Positions 1-6,550 of a stretch of DNA of 12,303 bases are shown piece after piece. Under the pieces are notes generated by a model. The model saw nothing but the letters and a program-made list of their open reading frames with translations. It was not told the origin of the DNA and searched no databases. Location: contig MWJR01000165.1 of the NCBI GenBank assembly GCA_002127415.1, forward strand, positions 1 through 12,303, in the 5' to 3' direction. The number at the start of each line of letters is the position of its first letter. Position 1 is the stretch's first letter. This DNA comes from Calditrichaeota bacterium AABM5.125.24 (GTDB taxonomy: Bacteria > Electryoneota > AABM5-125-24 > Hatepunaeales > Hatepunaeaceae). The translations under genes were made by a program, and so were the position numbers.

Positions 1-65
1 TCAAGTCCGGGGCAGGCTCTGCGTCGGAATGACAGTCCGGCAGCTGCCGGATCAATGTCAACTAT
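1..65. repeat. Partial dispersed palindromic repeat at the left edge
   Basis: The first bases contain GCGTCGGAATGACAG, then the palindrome TCCGGCAGCTGCCGGA. A similar GATCCGGC/GCCGGATC palindrome lies between perR and rbr near 7577-7596, and the AATGACAG ending recurs at 12253-12260. This looks like the right-hand part of a dispersed intergenic repeat cut by the window edge. No gene is visible in positions 1-265 apart from the promoter and heptamer features listed separately. Confidence 0.5.
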
Positions 66-167
66 AAAATGCCCCCCTTAATAGCACTTGGTTCATTAGC
101 TGAACTGGGTTACTTAATAAGTGTTTCTGGAAGATTAGGTTATCTTGATTGCACAACAGCCGATGTG

Positions 168-196
168 TTAACTGCGAAACAGGTGGAGTGTATAAA
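168..196 (+). promoter_or_regulatory. Candidate sigma70-type promoter for the CNNM/CorC gene
   Basis: TTAACT (168-173) and TATAAA (191-196) are separated by exactly 17 bases. They match TTGACA and TATAAT at 4/6 and 5/6 positions. Transcription would start near 203, giving a leader of about 60 bases. This rests on motif reading only; the AT-rich surroundings raise the chance of a coincidental match. Confidence 0.35.
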
Positions 197-233
197 ATCT
201 CTAAAAGCATTGATTAAATCTCTTCGAATCAAG

Positions 234-253
234 GCCCAAAGCCCAAAGCCCAT
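234..253 (+). repeat. Heptamer tandem repeat (GCCCAAA) before a start codon
   Basis: Two exact GCCCAAA units and a partial third (GCCC) run up to about 15 bases before the TTG start at 266. The same 7-base periodicity, with a different unit, occurs at 3434-3460 just before another start codon and at 9637-9664 just after pckA. Confidence 0.6.
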
Positions 254-265
254 AAACAATCTCAA

Positions 266-1513
266 TTGGAAGCCCTGCTTATAGGCATACTCGCCTCCCT
301 GGTCCTTTCGGCCTGGTTCGCCGGTGCTGAGACCACCTTCCTCAGCTTCAACAAGGCGCGCCTTCAGGCCTGGCTGCAACGGGGCGTCAGAGGTGCACGG
401 ACGGTCGATTTTCTCTACCGGGATCCCGAGCGGTTCCTGATCTCGACCCTCACCGGCAATAACCTGGTCAACGTCCTGTATTCATCCCTGGCGGCACTCT
501 GGCTCACACTGCACGGGATTTCCGAGGAGGTGGTGCTGGTGGTGACGCCGCTGGTGCTTCTGGTCTTCGGGGAGACGATTCCCAAGGCTGCAGCCCGCCA
601 GCTCGCCGACCGGATAGTTCCAGCCGTGGGAATCGGGCTGTTCGGATTTCGGCTGGTGGTCTGGCCCATGGTCAAGCTGGCCGAGATTGTTGTCAATGCG
701 GTCCAGCGCCGGTTGGGGCTGTCGCAGCATGTAATGGGTCGGCTTCTCAGACGCGCGGACATCGTTGCCGTCTTCGAAGAGGCAGGCAGGGAAGGAGACA
801 TTACTGAAGACTCACAGACGCTGATACGGCGGATGTTCAGGGCCAGCGAGCTCCGGGTGAAGGAGATTATGACTCCCCGCACCGCTGTGGTGGCCCTGAA
901 ACTGGACACGCCGGTCTCAGAGGCCCGAGGAATGGTAATCGAGAGCGGCTTTACCCGGATGCCCTGCTACCGAGACACCATAGACGATGTGGTCGGGGTT
1001 GTGGTCGCTCATGATCTGCTCACAAATCCGCCCGACCTGGAGTCGGTGATGCGCCCGCTGCCTCTGGTGCCGGATTCGCTGCGTCTGGTGTATCTCCCCC
1101 ACTGGTTCCGAAAGCACCGAACCCTTATGGCCGGGGTGATTGACGAATTCGGTGGTCTGGCCGGGGTGGTGAGCGTGGAAGACCTGATAGAGGAGCTGGT
1201 CGGACCGATAAGCGATGAATATGACTCCGACGATCCGGACTGCATCCGTCTCTCAGACCGCGTTTGGCTGGCTCGAGGACATATCCGACTGAGTCACCTG
1301 ATCCAGAGGATGGGGATTGAGCAATTCCGGAGCGACGCCCGCAGCCTCGGTGGATTCATAACCAAACAGACAGGCGGCATCCCTGAAGTCGGAGCGGAGT
1401 TCGACCACCCCACCGTCAGGCTTCGGGTTATCAGAGCCGATCAGCGTGGGGTTGACCTGGTCAGGATCTACATCAAGGAAAACATGGCTTCAGACGAAAA
1501 TCACCGACGATAG
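266..1513 (+). CDS. CNNM/CorC (HlyC) family membrane protein with DUF21, paired CBS and CorC_HlyC domains
   Basis: A 415-residue inner-membrane protein of the CNNM/CorC family, whose members are linked to Mg2+ or Co2+ efflux and ion homeostasis. The DUF21 membrane domain covers about residues 1-185, with hydrophobic segments near 3-20, 62-80, 88-108 and 118-138 and the family motif GETIPKAAA at 102-110. A CBS pair spans about 198-320 (VKEIMTPRTAVVAL, then GVIDEFGGLAGVVSVEDLIEE). A CorC_HlyC domain follows at about 328-405 (GGFITKQTGGIPEVG). Domain order and length are normal, so the gene appears intact. The start is TTG at 266: no ATG or GTG lies near the DUF21 beginning, and the DNA just upstream is a heptamer repeat. 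No Shine-Dalgarno sequence is visible. The family is clear; the transported ion cannot be told from sequence. It is followed by ppiD-like after 88 bases on the same strand. Confidence 0.9.
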   Translation: MEALLIGILASLVLSAWFAGAETTFLSFNKARLQAWLQRGVRGARTVDFLYRDPERFLISTLTGNNLVNVLYSSLAALWLTLHGISEEVVLVVTPLVLLVFGETIPKAAARQLADRIVPAVGIGLFGFRLVVWPMVKLAEIVVNAVQRRLGLSQHVMGRLLRRADIVAVFEEAGREGDITEDSQTLIRRMFRASELRVKEIMTPRTAVVALKLDTPVSEARGMVIESGFTRMPCYRDTIDDVVGVVVAHDLLTNPPDLESVMRPLPLVPDSLRLVYLPHWFRKHRTLMAGVIDEFGGLAGVVSVEDLIEELVGPISDEYDSDDPDCIRLSDRVWLARGHIRLSHLIQRMGIEQFRSDARSLGGFITKQTGGIPEVGAEFDHPTVRLRVIRADQRGVDLVRIYIKENMASDENHRR

Positions 1514-1535
1514 ACAGGGGATCGCTGGTCAGTGG

Positions 1536-1564
1536 TTGATTTGCAGCGACGAAAAACCTACATT
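1536..1564 (+). promoter_or_regulatory. Candidate promoter for the PPIase-lipoprotein pair
   Basis: TTGATT (1536-1541) and TACATT (1559-1564) are spaced 17 bases apart in the gap before the PPIase gene. Each matches its consensus at 4/6. The TACATT box also appears in the stronger perR promoter. Motif reading only. Confidence 0.3.
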
Positions 1565-1601
1565 ATCAAATTAACCGATAACTGAATGAGGAATTGCTGA
1601 G

Positions 1602-3410
1602 ATGATGACCGCACTCAGAAGCCAGATGAAGATAATCCTCTGGATCCTGGTTGTCGCATTTTTGGGGACTATCGTCTTCAGCTGGGGGATGGGCGGCTTC
1701 AAGAACCGTGAGAAACCCGGTATTTTAGGGGAGATCGACGGCGTCGAGATCACGCTTGAAGGGTTTAACGAGCTCATCCGTCGTCAACAGGAGCTGGCCG
1801 CCACGAGAGGTGAGGAGGAGCTCGACCCGCAGAAACTGGAAAGCCTGCGGGAGGATACGTGGTCAGACGAGGTCGAACATATCCTGAAGTGGATGGACGC
1901 CCGCCGGCTCGGGGTAGAGGTTACCGACCATCAGATCGCCTACATCGTGGAAAACTTTCCCCCTAAGGAGATCCAGGAGGTTGAAACCTTCCAGCGGGAT
2001 GGCGAGTTCGACCTGCAGCTCTACCGCAATTTCCTTCGTGAACCCTCCGCCGTCCAGTTCCTGATCGAGTTGGAGGAATCGATCCGCAGCTACCTGATGG
2101 AACAGGAGTTGAACTTTCATGTCTTCCAGGCTGTGGACATCACCGAGGAGGAAATTAGGGACGAATACCTTCAGCAGACAGCCGACGGAAAGCTCTCCTT
2201 CATCATAGTCCCCTTTGATGATATGGGTATCGACTCCGCCTCCATCACCCGGGATATGCTCAGGCGATACTATCAGCTCTTCTCCTCCCGTTTCAAGAGG
2301 TATGCCCAGCGCCGGTTCGCCTACGTCAAGTTCGACCTAACCCCAACCGCCGAGGACAGTCTCGATATCAGGCGCGAGGCTGATGACCTTCTCGAGGAGC
2401 TGCGCGGCGGAGCGGATTTCACGATCCTGGCCGAGCAGTATTCCGAAGATCCCGGTTCTGCCGCCAAGGGTGGAGACCTTGGGTGGTTCGGAAGGGGCGC
2501 TATGGTCGAGCAGTTTGAGGAGGCGGCTTTCGCGGCTGACCCGGGGGAGCTGGTCGGGCCGGTCAAGTCTCGTTTCGGGTATCACGTCATCCTGGTGGAA
2601 GATCGCCGCGGACAGGGGGAAGATGAGGAGGTCAAGGCACGACATATACTCATCAAGATAAAGGCCTCAGTTGACACCCGGGATGAGGTTTACAACAACG
2701 CCTATAACTTTGCCCAGGAGGCTGCCGAGCGCGATTTCGATGAGGTGGCGGCAGAATTTTCCTGCCGGATCGACACCACCCGGTTCTTCTCTGAGTCCGG
2801 CTATATCCCAGGACTGCAACGGATGCGGATGGCAGCCAAGTTCTGCTTCAACAACCCGGTGGGAACGGTCAGCGAGGTCTATCCGGCCGGTGAAGGATAT
2901 ATCGTCTTCCAGATTGTCGATGCCACTGAGGAGGGCATCCGCCCGTTCGAGGAGGTCGAGAAGACCATCCGCAGCACACTGATCGAGGTGCTCCGCCGTC
3001 ACGAAGCCTGGGATATCGCCGCCGGACTCAGCGGTCAGATCGAAACTCCGGAAGACCTGGAGCGGGTCGCAGCCGAAGAGGGACATACCCTCTACAAGAC
3101 TGAGGACAGCCTCCGGGTCGGTGGATCGCTGCCGGGAGGGCTCAAGCGTGACCGGGAGTTTCTAAGAGAGGCCTTCCGTCTTGGAGAGGGAAAGCTGTCG
3201 GATGTAATAGTCGGGCGATACGGATGTTATATCGCCTGTATGGTGCGCAAGTCACCATGGAATGAGGATGAATACGCCCTCAATCATCCGATGATATATC
3301 AGAGCATGATCAACAAGAAGCAGGAAGCCGCAGTCAACAACTGGGTTCGTGAGCTGCGGATCGCAGCCAATATTAAGGACTATCGTTATCGCTACTTCCG
3401 GGATTTCTGA
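1602..3410 (+). CDS. PpiD/SurA-like membrane-anchored parvulin peptidyl-prolyl isomerase
   Basis: A 602-residue envelope foldase. Residues 10-28 form one hydrophobic segment after a short basic N-terminus, with no cleavage site, so the protein is probably anchored in the inner membrane facing the periplasm, as in PpiD. A SurA_N-type helical chaperone region spans about 40-190. The first parvulin domain is at about 236-335 and has the core DFTILAEQYSEDPGSAAKGG, then GDLGWFGRGAMVEQFEEAAF and FGYHVI. It has no histidine in its first strand (RRFAYVKF). A second, degenerate parvulin-like domain (344-440) has that histidine (ARHILIK, H348) but lacks the GGDLGWF loop. The C-terminal part (about 445-602) holds a third, weaker repeat-like region (REFLREAFRLGEGKLSDVI). 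The ATG is preceded by TGAGGAA about 8 bases away. Expected role: folding of outer-membrane or secreted proteins. The family is confident; ppiD versus surA orthology is not. Confidence 0.88.
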   Translation: MMTALRSQMKIILWILVVAFLGTIVFSWGMGGFKNREKPGILGEIDGVEITLEGFNELIRRQQELAATRGEEELDPQKLESLREDTWSDEVEHILKWMDARRLGVEVTDHQIAYIVENFPPKEIQEVETFQRDGEFDLQLYRNFLREPSAVQFLIELEESIRSYLMEQELNFHVFQAVDITEEEIRDEYLQQTADGKLSFIIVPFDDMGIDSASITRDMLRRYYQLFSSRFKRYAQRRFAYVKFDLTPTAEDSLDIRREADDLLEELRGGADFTILAEQYSEDPGSAAKGGDLGWFGRGAMVEQFEEAAFAADPGELVGPVKSRFGYHVILVEDRRGQGEDEEVKARHILIKIKASVDTRDEVYNNAYNFAQEAAERDFDEVAAEFSCRIDTTRFFSESGYIPGLQRMRMAAKFCFNNPVGTVSEVYPAGEGYIVFQIVDATEEGIRPFEEVEKTIRSTLIEVLRRHEAWDIAAGLSGQIETPEDLERVAAEEGHTLYKTEDSLRVGGSLPGGLKRDREFLREAFRLGEGKLSDVIVGRYGCYIACMVRKSPWNEDEYALNHPMIYQSMINKKQEAAVNNWVRELRIAANIKDYRYRYFRDF

Positions 3411-3413
3411 TGG

Positions 3414-3431
3414 GGGCACACGGATGTGCCC
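3414..3431. repeat. Short perfect hairpin after the PPIase gene
   Basis: GGGCACA and TGTGCCC form a 7-bp stem with a CGGA loop, starting 3 bases after the stop codon. There is no T-tract, so it is not a classical intrinsic terminator. It could stabilise or attenuate the transcript between the PPIase and lipoprotein genes. Confidence 0.45.
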
Positions 3432-3433
3432 AT

Positions 3434-3460
3434 AAATCCGAAATCCGAAATCCGAAATTC
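3434..3460 (+). repeat. Heptamer tandem repeat (AAATCCG) before a start codon
   Basis: Three exact AAATCCG units (3434-3440, 3441-3447, 3448-3454) and a degenerate fourth (AAATTC) end 11 bases before the lipoprotein ATG at 3472. This fills the place where the ribosome binding site would lie. Confidence 0.75.
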
Positions 3461-3471
3461 AGGGTGTCATT

Positions 3472-3942
3472 ATGAAACCTGTAATCAAATGGCTTCTCCC
3501 GGTTCTGGTGTTGCTTCTGAGCTGCAATCTGGAGGGTCCCGAGGAGCGCGCAATCAGACAGATGGTTGAGACATTCATCGCCGCTGTCGATAGAGCCGAT
3601 AATGAACTGGCATACGCCTGCCTTTTGGACCTGCAGGGCTTCGAGCTCCTGAATCCCGACGTCGGCGCGCGCATGGATGCGGAGTCGTTCACCGAGTCGG
3701 TGCTGGCTGAACTGGTGCACGAGTATCGCAATATGAAGCAGTATTTCGAGGGGAAAGATCTCAAGCTGAAGCGGTTTCAACTCGGCGTTCCTTTCTATCA
3801 GTATAAAGGACACTCAGCTTTCCGCGACAATCGGGTTGTGGTGATCGCCAACGGTGAGACGGTAGAGTTCACCATAATGGGAATTGTCCGCCTCGGCGAT
3901 CAGTGGCGTATAGTTGATCTGTCGGGAAACGACCTGTTCTGA
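3472..3942 (+). CDS. Small predicted lipoprotein with an NTF2-like body
   Basis: A 156-residue protein. Its N-terminus is a lipoprotein signal peptide: M-K-P-V-I-K, a hydrophobic run, then the lipobox L-L-S-C with the lipidated cysteine at residue 18. The residue after it is Asn rather than Asp, so there is no inner-membrane retention signal of the E. coli kind. The mature part begins with a helix (EERAIRQMVETFIAAVDRAD) and ends with beta-strands (VVVIANGETVEFTIMGIVRL, then DQWRIVDLSG). That pattern resembles NTF2-like or DUF4878-type lipoproteins, though the fold is an inference. Only AGGGTG at 3461-3466 could serve as a weak ribosome binding site, just after the heptamer repeat. It lies 61 bases after the PPIase gene on the same strand and is probably co-transcribed with it. 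Its function is unknown; it may be an envelope accessory factor. Confidence 0.8.
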   Translation: MKPVIKWLLPVLVLLLSCNLEGPEERAIRQMVETFIAAVDRADNELAYACLLDLQGFELLNPDVGARMDAESFTESVLAELVHEYRNMKQYFEGKDLKLKRFQLGVPFYQYKGHSAFRDNRVVVIANGETVEFTIMGIVRLGDQWRIVDLSGNDLF

Positions 3943-3944
3943 TC

Positions 3945-4085
3945 CCGAAGCTTCGGAACAGGGTGCTTGGCGTAGGGGCGCAAGCTTGCCCCGGACACCC
4001 TCTCTATAGTGGCACGGGCCTTAAACCCATGGCACAAAGTTTGAATTGCCGAGCCGTCCCGACGTTTCGGGATGGCCGGCAACGT
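3945..4085. repeat. Cluster of palindromic repeats between the lipoprotein and propeller genes
   Basis: Four palindromes lie back to back: CCGAAGCTTCGG (3945-3956); GGGGCGCAAGCTTGCCCC inside outer arms AGGGTG/CACCCT (about 3960-4000); GTGGCACGGG/CCCATGGCAC around CTTAAA (4009-4035, imperfect); and TCCCGA/TCGGGA in 4057-4075. The run looks like fused dispersed intergenic repeats. It contains no convincing coding sequence, which argues against starting the next gene at TTG 4046. Confidence 0.6.
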
Positions 4086-4129
4086 ATGGTAAAGGACTGG
4101 TCCGTCAGGCGCCGGACCGGCTTAATAAA

Positions 4130-5839
4130 GTGAAGAATCTCCTCCACTTTCCTCATCCCACCACCTGGGCAGGGAGCTGTGTGGCAATCTCACTGGCATC
4201 TTTGCTCTTCAATCTTTCAGGTGATCTTCAGGCCCAGCCCCGCTACCGTCAGAACGATGTTGTCACCTTCACCGATTGCCGAAGTGTCTGGAGCGTTGAC
4301 ATCGGCAGAAGGGAGGTCTATTTCGCTACCGAGGGTGGGGTCTGGCGGATTGAGCGCTTCACCGGCGAACCGCTCGACCCCTGGTTCACCGGAGTCGGAC
4401 TCGAAAAGGCCATCCGGCTGACAGCGGGGAGGATAATCCTCTGGCACGACCGTTCGAACACACTGTGGCTTGCTGCGAAAGACGGGCTATATTACTACCG
4501 TCAGGATGTTGAGCGATGGTATCAGCTGGATGACAGAACGCGAGAGGAGCTGAAGGGGGCGAGGATAGACGCCCTCGGCGAGTCCGGCGACAGCGTTCTT
4601 GTGGAGCTGAAGCTGAGGGAATTGCAGGGCGATTCCACACAGATTCTGGCGGTTGACCCGTTTATATTTCGAGTTCTGGGCACAATCCCACCAGATAAGG
4701 TGCCTGAACAGGTCCGATGGGTGCGGTTCTCACGACATCCCCTGAAGCGCGAGCTTCCGAGGTATCGGCTGACCGATCCGAGCCTCCACTTCGACAGGAT
4801 GCAAGGGGTCATCACCGACCTGGAGCTGGACAAGTTCTGGCCGGTGGCTGAAAGCCTTGATGATGAAGCGGATCTGCATTATATCCTCTACCCCGGGCTC
4901 GGGATCGGGGTTGCGGATGCGATACATATGCGCCTGGAGATACTCCAGCCTGGCCCGGCAGGGCGCGACGTTAAGGCTATAGGTCCGGGTCCTGGCGGCA
5001 GGTTGTGGGTCGGCGGGGAGGATGACCCGGACAAAGGCGGCTTCAACCTGTTTGACAGGGCGGGAGGTCGCTGGGAGCGGTTTGATGCGGATGTGATTGT
5101 CGGCATAGATTCCCACCGTGCCCGGGATGTTCTGACCATTGGCGGGCTGGTGTTCTTCGCCACCGATGCAGGGTTGGTCTATTTTAAGCCTAAAGACGCC
5201 GGTTGGTTCACCCTCGACCGCTTTGACGGATTGGCAGGGCCGAATATCAGGGCTCTGACTGCTGCAGAAGATATACTCTTCCTCGGTGGGGATATGGGGG
5301 TGAACCTGCGTGAGCTTCAGGCCGGCTCAATCTGGAGTGCCGGTGACAGGAGGGTTGATGAGCTGCGCACCAGCGATTGCGTTTCAGACGGTGATACGGT
5401 CTGGATTGCCGGTCTGCAGGGGGTTTTTCGCTGGACGCCTGAGGGCGGCTGGGAGCCATTTGCCGGGAAAGGCATCTCGGGCGAGCCGGCCAGGTCTCTG
5501 GCCATAACACGCACCAGACTGTGGATAGGCGGAAGACACGGTATAAGGGAGTTCGACCGCCGAAGCGGTGAGTGGGCCGAGCATCCGGGACGCGTATTTC
5601 TCAGAGGGGGGATGCCGCTGTCGCTGGCTTCGAATGACAGCCTTCTCTGGGTGGGCAGTGACAGGGGATTATTCTGTTTCAACAGACTGCGGGGGAGCTG
5701 GCTCGAATATGGCACCGGCCAGGGGCTTCCTCACCCTCGCATCCAGCGTCTGATCCTTGAAGCCGACACACTCTGGATCGGTTCCCCGGCCGGTTTGACC
5801 CGCTTCATCTGGAACCGACCTGAACGGGATGTATTCTGA
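4130..5839 (+). CDS. Secreted beta-propeller protein with two-component-regulator-type propeller repeats
   Basis: From the GTG at 4130 this encodes 569 residues: a Lys-bearing N-terminus, a hydrophobic core at about residues 16-29 (GSCVAISLASLLFNL) and a likely signal peptidase I site after LQA near residue 35. An in-frame TTG at 4046 would add 28 residues encoded by palindromic repeat DNA and bury the signal peptide, so I prefer 4130, although no ribosome binding site is clear for either. The mature part is made of about nine propeller-type repeats, including EVYFATEGGVWRI, TLWLAAKDGLYYY, VFFATDAGLVYF, TVWIAGLQGVFRW, RLWIGGRHGIREF, LLWVGSDRGLFCF and TLWIGSPAGLTRF. These match the Reg_prop repeats found in sensor domains of hybrid two-component systems. 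No membrane segment, kinase or sorting domain follows, so this is a free periplasmic or secreted propeller. Ligand and function are unknown. Confidence 0.85.
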   Translation: MKNLLHFPHPTTWAGSCVAISLASLLFNLSGDLQAQPRYRQNDVVTFTDCRSVWSVDIGRREVYFATEGGVWRIERFTGEPLDPWFTGVGLEKAIRLTAGRIILWHDRSNTLWLAAKDGLYYYRQDVERWYQLDDRTREELKGARIDALGESGDSVLVELKLRELQGDSTQILAVDPFIFRVLGTIPPDKVPEQVRWVRFSRHPLKRELPRYRLTDPSLHFDRMQGVITDLELDKFWPVAESLDDEADLHYILYPGLGIGVADAIHMRLEILQPGPAGRDVKAIGPGPGGRLWVGGEDDPDKGGFNLFDRAGGRWERFDADVIVGIDSHRARDVLTIGGLVFFATDAGLVYFKPKDAGWFTLDRFDGLAGPNIRALTAAEDILFLGGDMGVNLRELQAGSIWSAGDRRVDELRTSDCVSDGDTVWIAGLQGVFRWTPEGGWEPFAGKGISGEPARSLAITRTRLWIGGRHGIREFDRRSGEWAEHPGRVFLRGGMPLSLASNDSLLWVGSDRGLFCFNRLRGSWLEYGTGQGLPHPRIQRLILEADTLWIGSPAGLTRFIWNRPERDVF

Positions 5840-5849
5840 CAATCCAGTG

Positions 5850-5970
5850 TGTCCGAGAATTGTTAAAGTTCGGTTGTCATTGCGAGCGTAGCGAAGCAAT
5901 CTTTCCCATAATCAGTAGTTTAAGGATTGCTTCGTCACTTCGTTCCTCGCAATGACACCATTATCGGACA
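5850..5970. repeat. 121-bp palindromic element (TIR-flanked) at the convergent gene boundary
   Basis: Outer inverted repeats TGTCCGAGAAT (5850-5860) and ATTATCGGACA (5960-5970) differ at one position. They enclose an inner palindrome with perfect arms GTCATTGCGAG (5876-5886) and CTCGCAATGAC (5946-5956). The right half, about 33 bases from 5925, is identical to 12226-12258. The GTCATTGCGAG...CTCGCAATGAC core resembles palindromes dispersed in many bacterial genomes. It lies between convergent genes and could act as a bidirectional terminator. Positions 5971-6063 beyond it show nothing recognisable. Confidence 0.75.
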
Positions 5971-6063
5971 GACTGCTTCACCGGTGTGACAAGTGTCTAC
6001 AATAGAGTGCCCTGATTAATATAAACGCCGGAAACGCAAGCATTTAAATCAAATGTGATCATA

Positions 6064-6177
6064 TCATGCAAGAAGAACAAAAAATATTACAGAAATCAAA
6101 ACGATTAATAGAAACGCTATTAATCCAGTCCGACCTAATCTGGTTGCAGTAATACCTCTTAAAAATAAATACAACAT
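6064..6177 (-). CDS. 37-residue single-span membrane microprotein
   Basis: Not a family I recognise. The frame begins with ATG at 6177 and is preceded by AAGGAT (6183-6188) at good Shine-Dalgarno spacing. The peptide is MLYLFLRGITATRLGR followed by a strongly hydrophobic segment (GLIAFLLIVLISVIFFVLLA) that reaches the C-terminus. Three arginines (7, 13, 16) precede the membrane segment, so the positive-inside rule predicts an N-in orientation. The region is far richer in A+T than its neighbours. It starts 24 bases from the end of the element that truncates the ferritin gene. By form it could be a type I toxin-like peptide, a regulatory microprotein, or a small subunit of a membrane complex. 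A chance frame is possible, but ribosome site, charge pattern and hydrophobicity together favour a real gene. Confidence 0.5.
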   Translation of the reverse strand: MLYLFLRGITATRLGRTGLIAFLLIVLISVIFFVLLA

Positions 6178-6200
6178 TGTTTATCCTTAAAATTTATTGT

Positions 6201-6326
6201 TATTAAGGGGTGCAATTAAAAGCTGTATTGGGTGTGCCGTTGGGTGCCCTCACCCGACGGCTGAACAGTTGATTGGTGTCAGGTGGGGGCACCTGACACC
6301 ACAGCTATAATCTGCACCCCTTAATA
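6201..6326. mobile_element. 126-bp MITE-like element with terminal inverted repeats, inserted in the ferritin gene
   Basis: Perfect 14-bp terminal inverted repeats, TATTAAGGGGTGCA (6201-6214) and its complement (6313-6326), are followed inward by a near match (AGCTGT on both sides). The interior has two hairpins: CCGTTGGGTG/CACCCGACGG with loop CCCT (one G-T pair) and GGTGTCAGGTG/CACCTGACACC with loop GGGG (6275-6300). There is no coding capacity, so any movement would need a transposase supplied in trans. The ends can be read as TA duplications outside TTAAGGGG, as for mariner/IS630-type MITEs, but this is an inference. Confidence 0.7.
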
Positions 6327-6549
6327 AATGCACCTCCTGCATGATAACGCGACCCCGCGCTCGTTGATATAGTCGAAGAACTTCTGCGCGTGAAGCAGCT
6401 CTTCCCGGGTCTGAACCTTCATCCAGTTGGCGAAACCGGTCAGGTTGAGCGAATCAGAAGTAGGCCGCCATCGACATATAGAGGTAGGCTGAATATGTCT
6501 CGGCGTTGAGCTGCTCATTCAGCGCCTCCTCCATCCTCTTTGGCAGCAT
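6327..6549 (-). pseudogene. ftn: Broken ferritin gene (two frameshifts, truncated by a MITE-like element)
   Basis: Bacterial ferritin of the FtnA type, visible in three consecutive frames. Frame 1 gives MLPKRMEEALNEQLNAETYS and on to MAAYF, then a TGA stop near 6456. One extra T there shifts the frame, which resumes as DSLNLTGFANWMKVQTREE and on to FFDYINERG. One missing G in a G-run near 6353 then restores frame 1 as RVIMQEV. Ferroxidase residues E17, E50 and H53 are present at the standard FtnA positions. Homology stops at about residue 74 of a usual ~165, where the MITE-like element begins, and the C-terminal helices with the remaining ligands are not found. The ATG lies one base after the dfx stop, with GGGAGAG as ribosome site, so it was translated from the rbr-dfx transcript. 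The frameshifts could be assembly errors; the truncation cannot be explained that way alone. Confidence 0.85.
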
Positions 6550-6550
6550 A

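Noticed and set aside
69..284. A 71-residue plus-strand frame before the CNNM gene
   Set aside because: No ribosome site, it runs through the candidate promoter and the heptamer repeat, and it overlaps the CNNM start. No family resemblance seen.
2667..3086. A 139-residue minus-strand frame inside the PPIase gene
   Set aside because: Shadow of the long, clearly homologous plus-strand gene; similar antisense frames over pckA, rbr and the propeller gene were rejected for the same reason.
3411..3431. Intrinsic terminator after the PPIase gene
   Set aside because: The 7-bp stem has no T-tract, so I list it only as a hairpin.
4046..4129. Upstream TTG start that would lengthen the propeller protein by 28 residues
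   Set aside because: The added part is coded by palindromic repeat DNA and would place a non-hydrophobic leader before a normal signal peptide.
5840..6330. Possible CRISPR array or RNA gene in the convergent region
   Set aside because: The repeats are inverted, not direct and regularly spaced, and no tRNA or riboswitch fold is apparent. Palindromic elements explain the structure.
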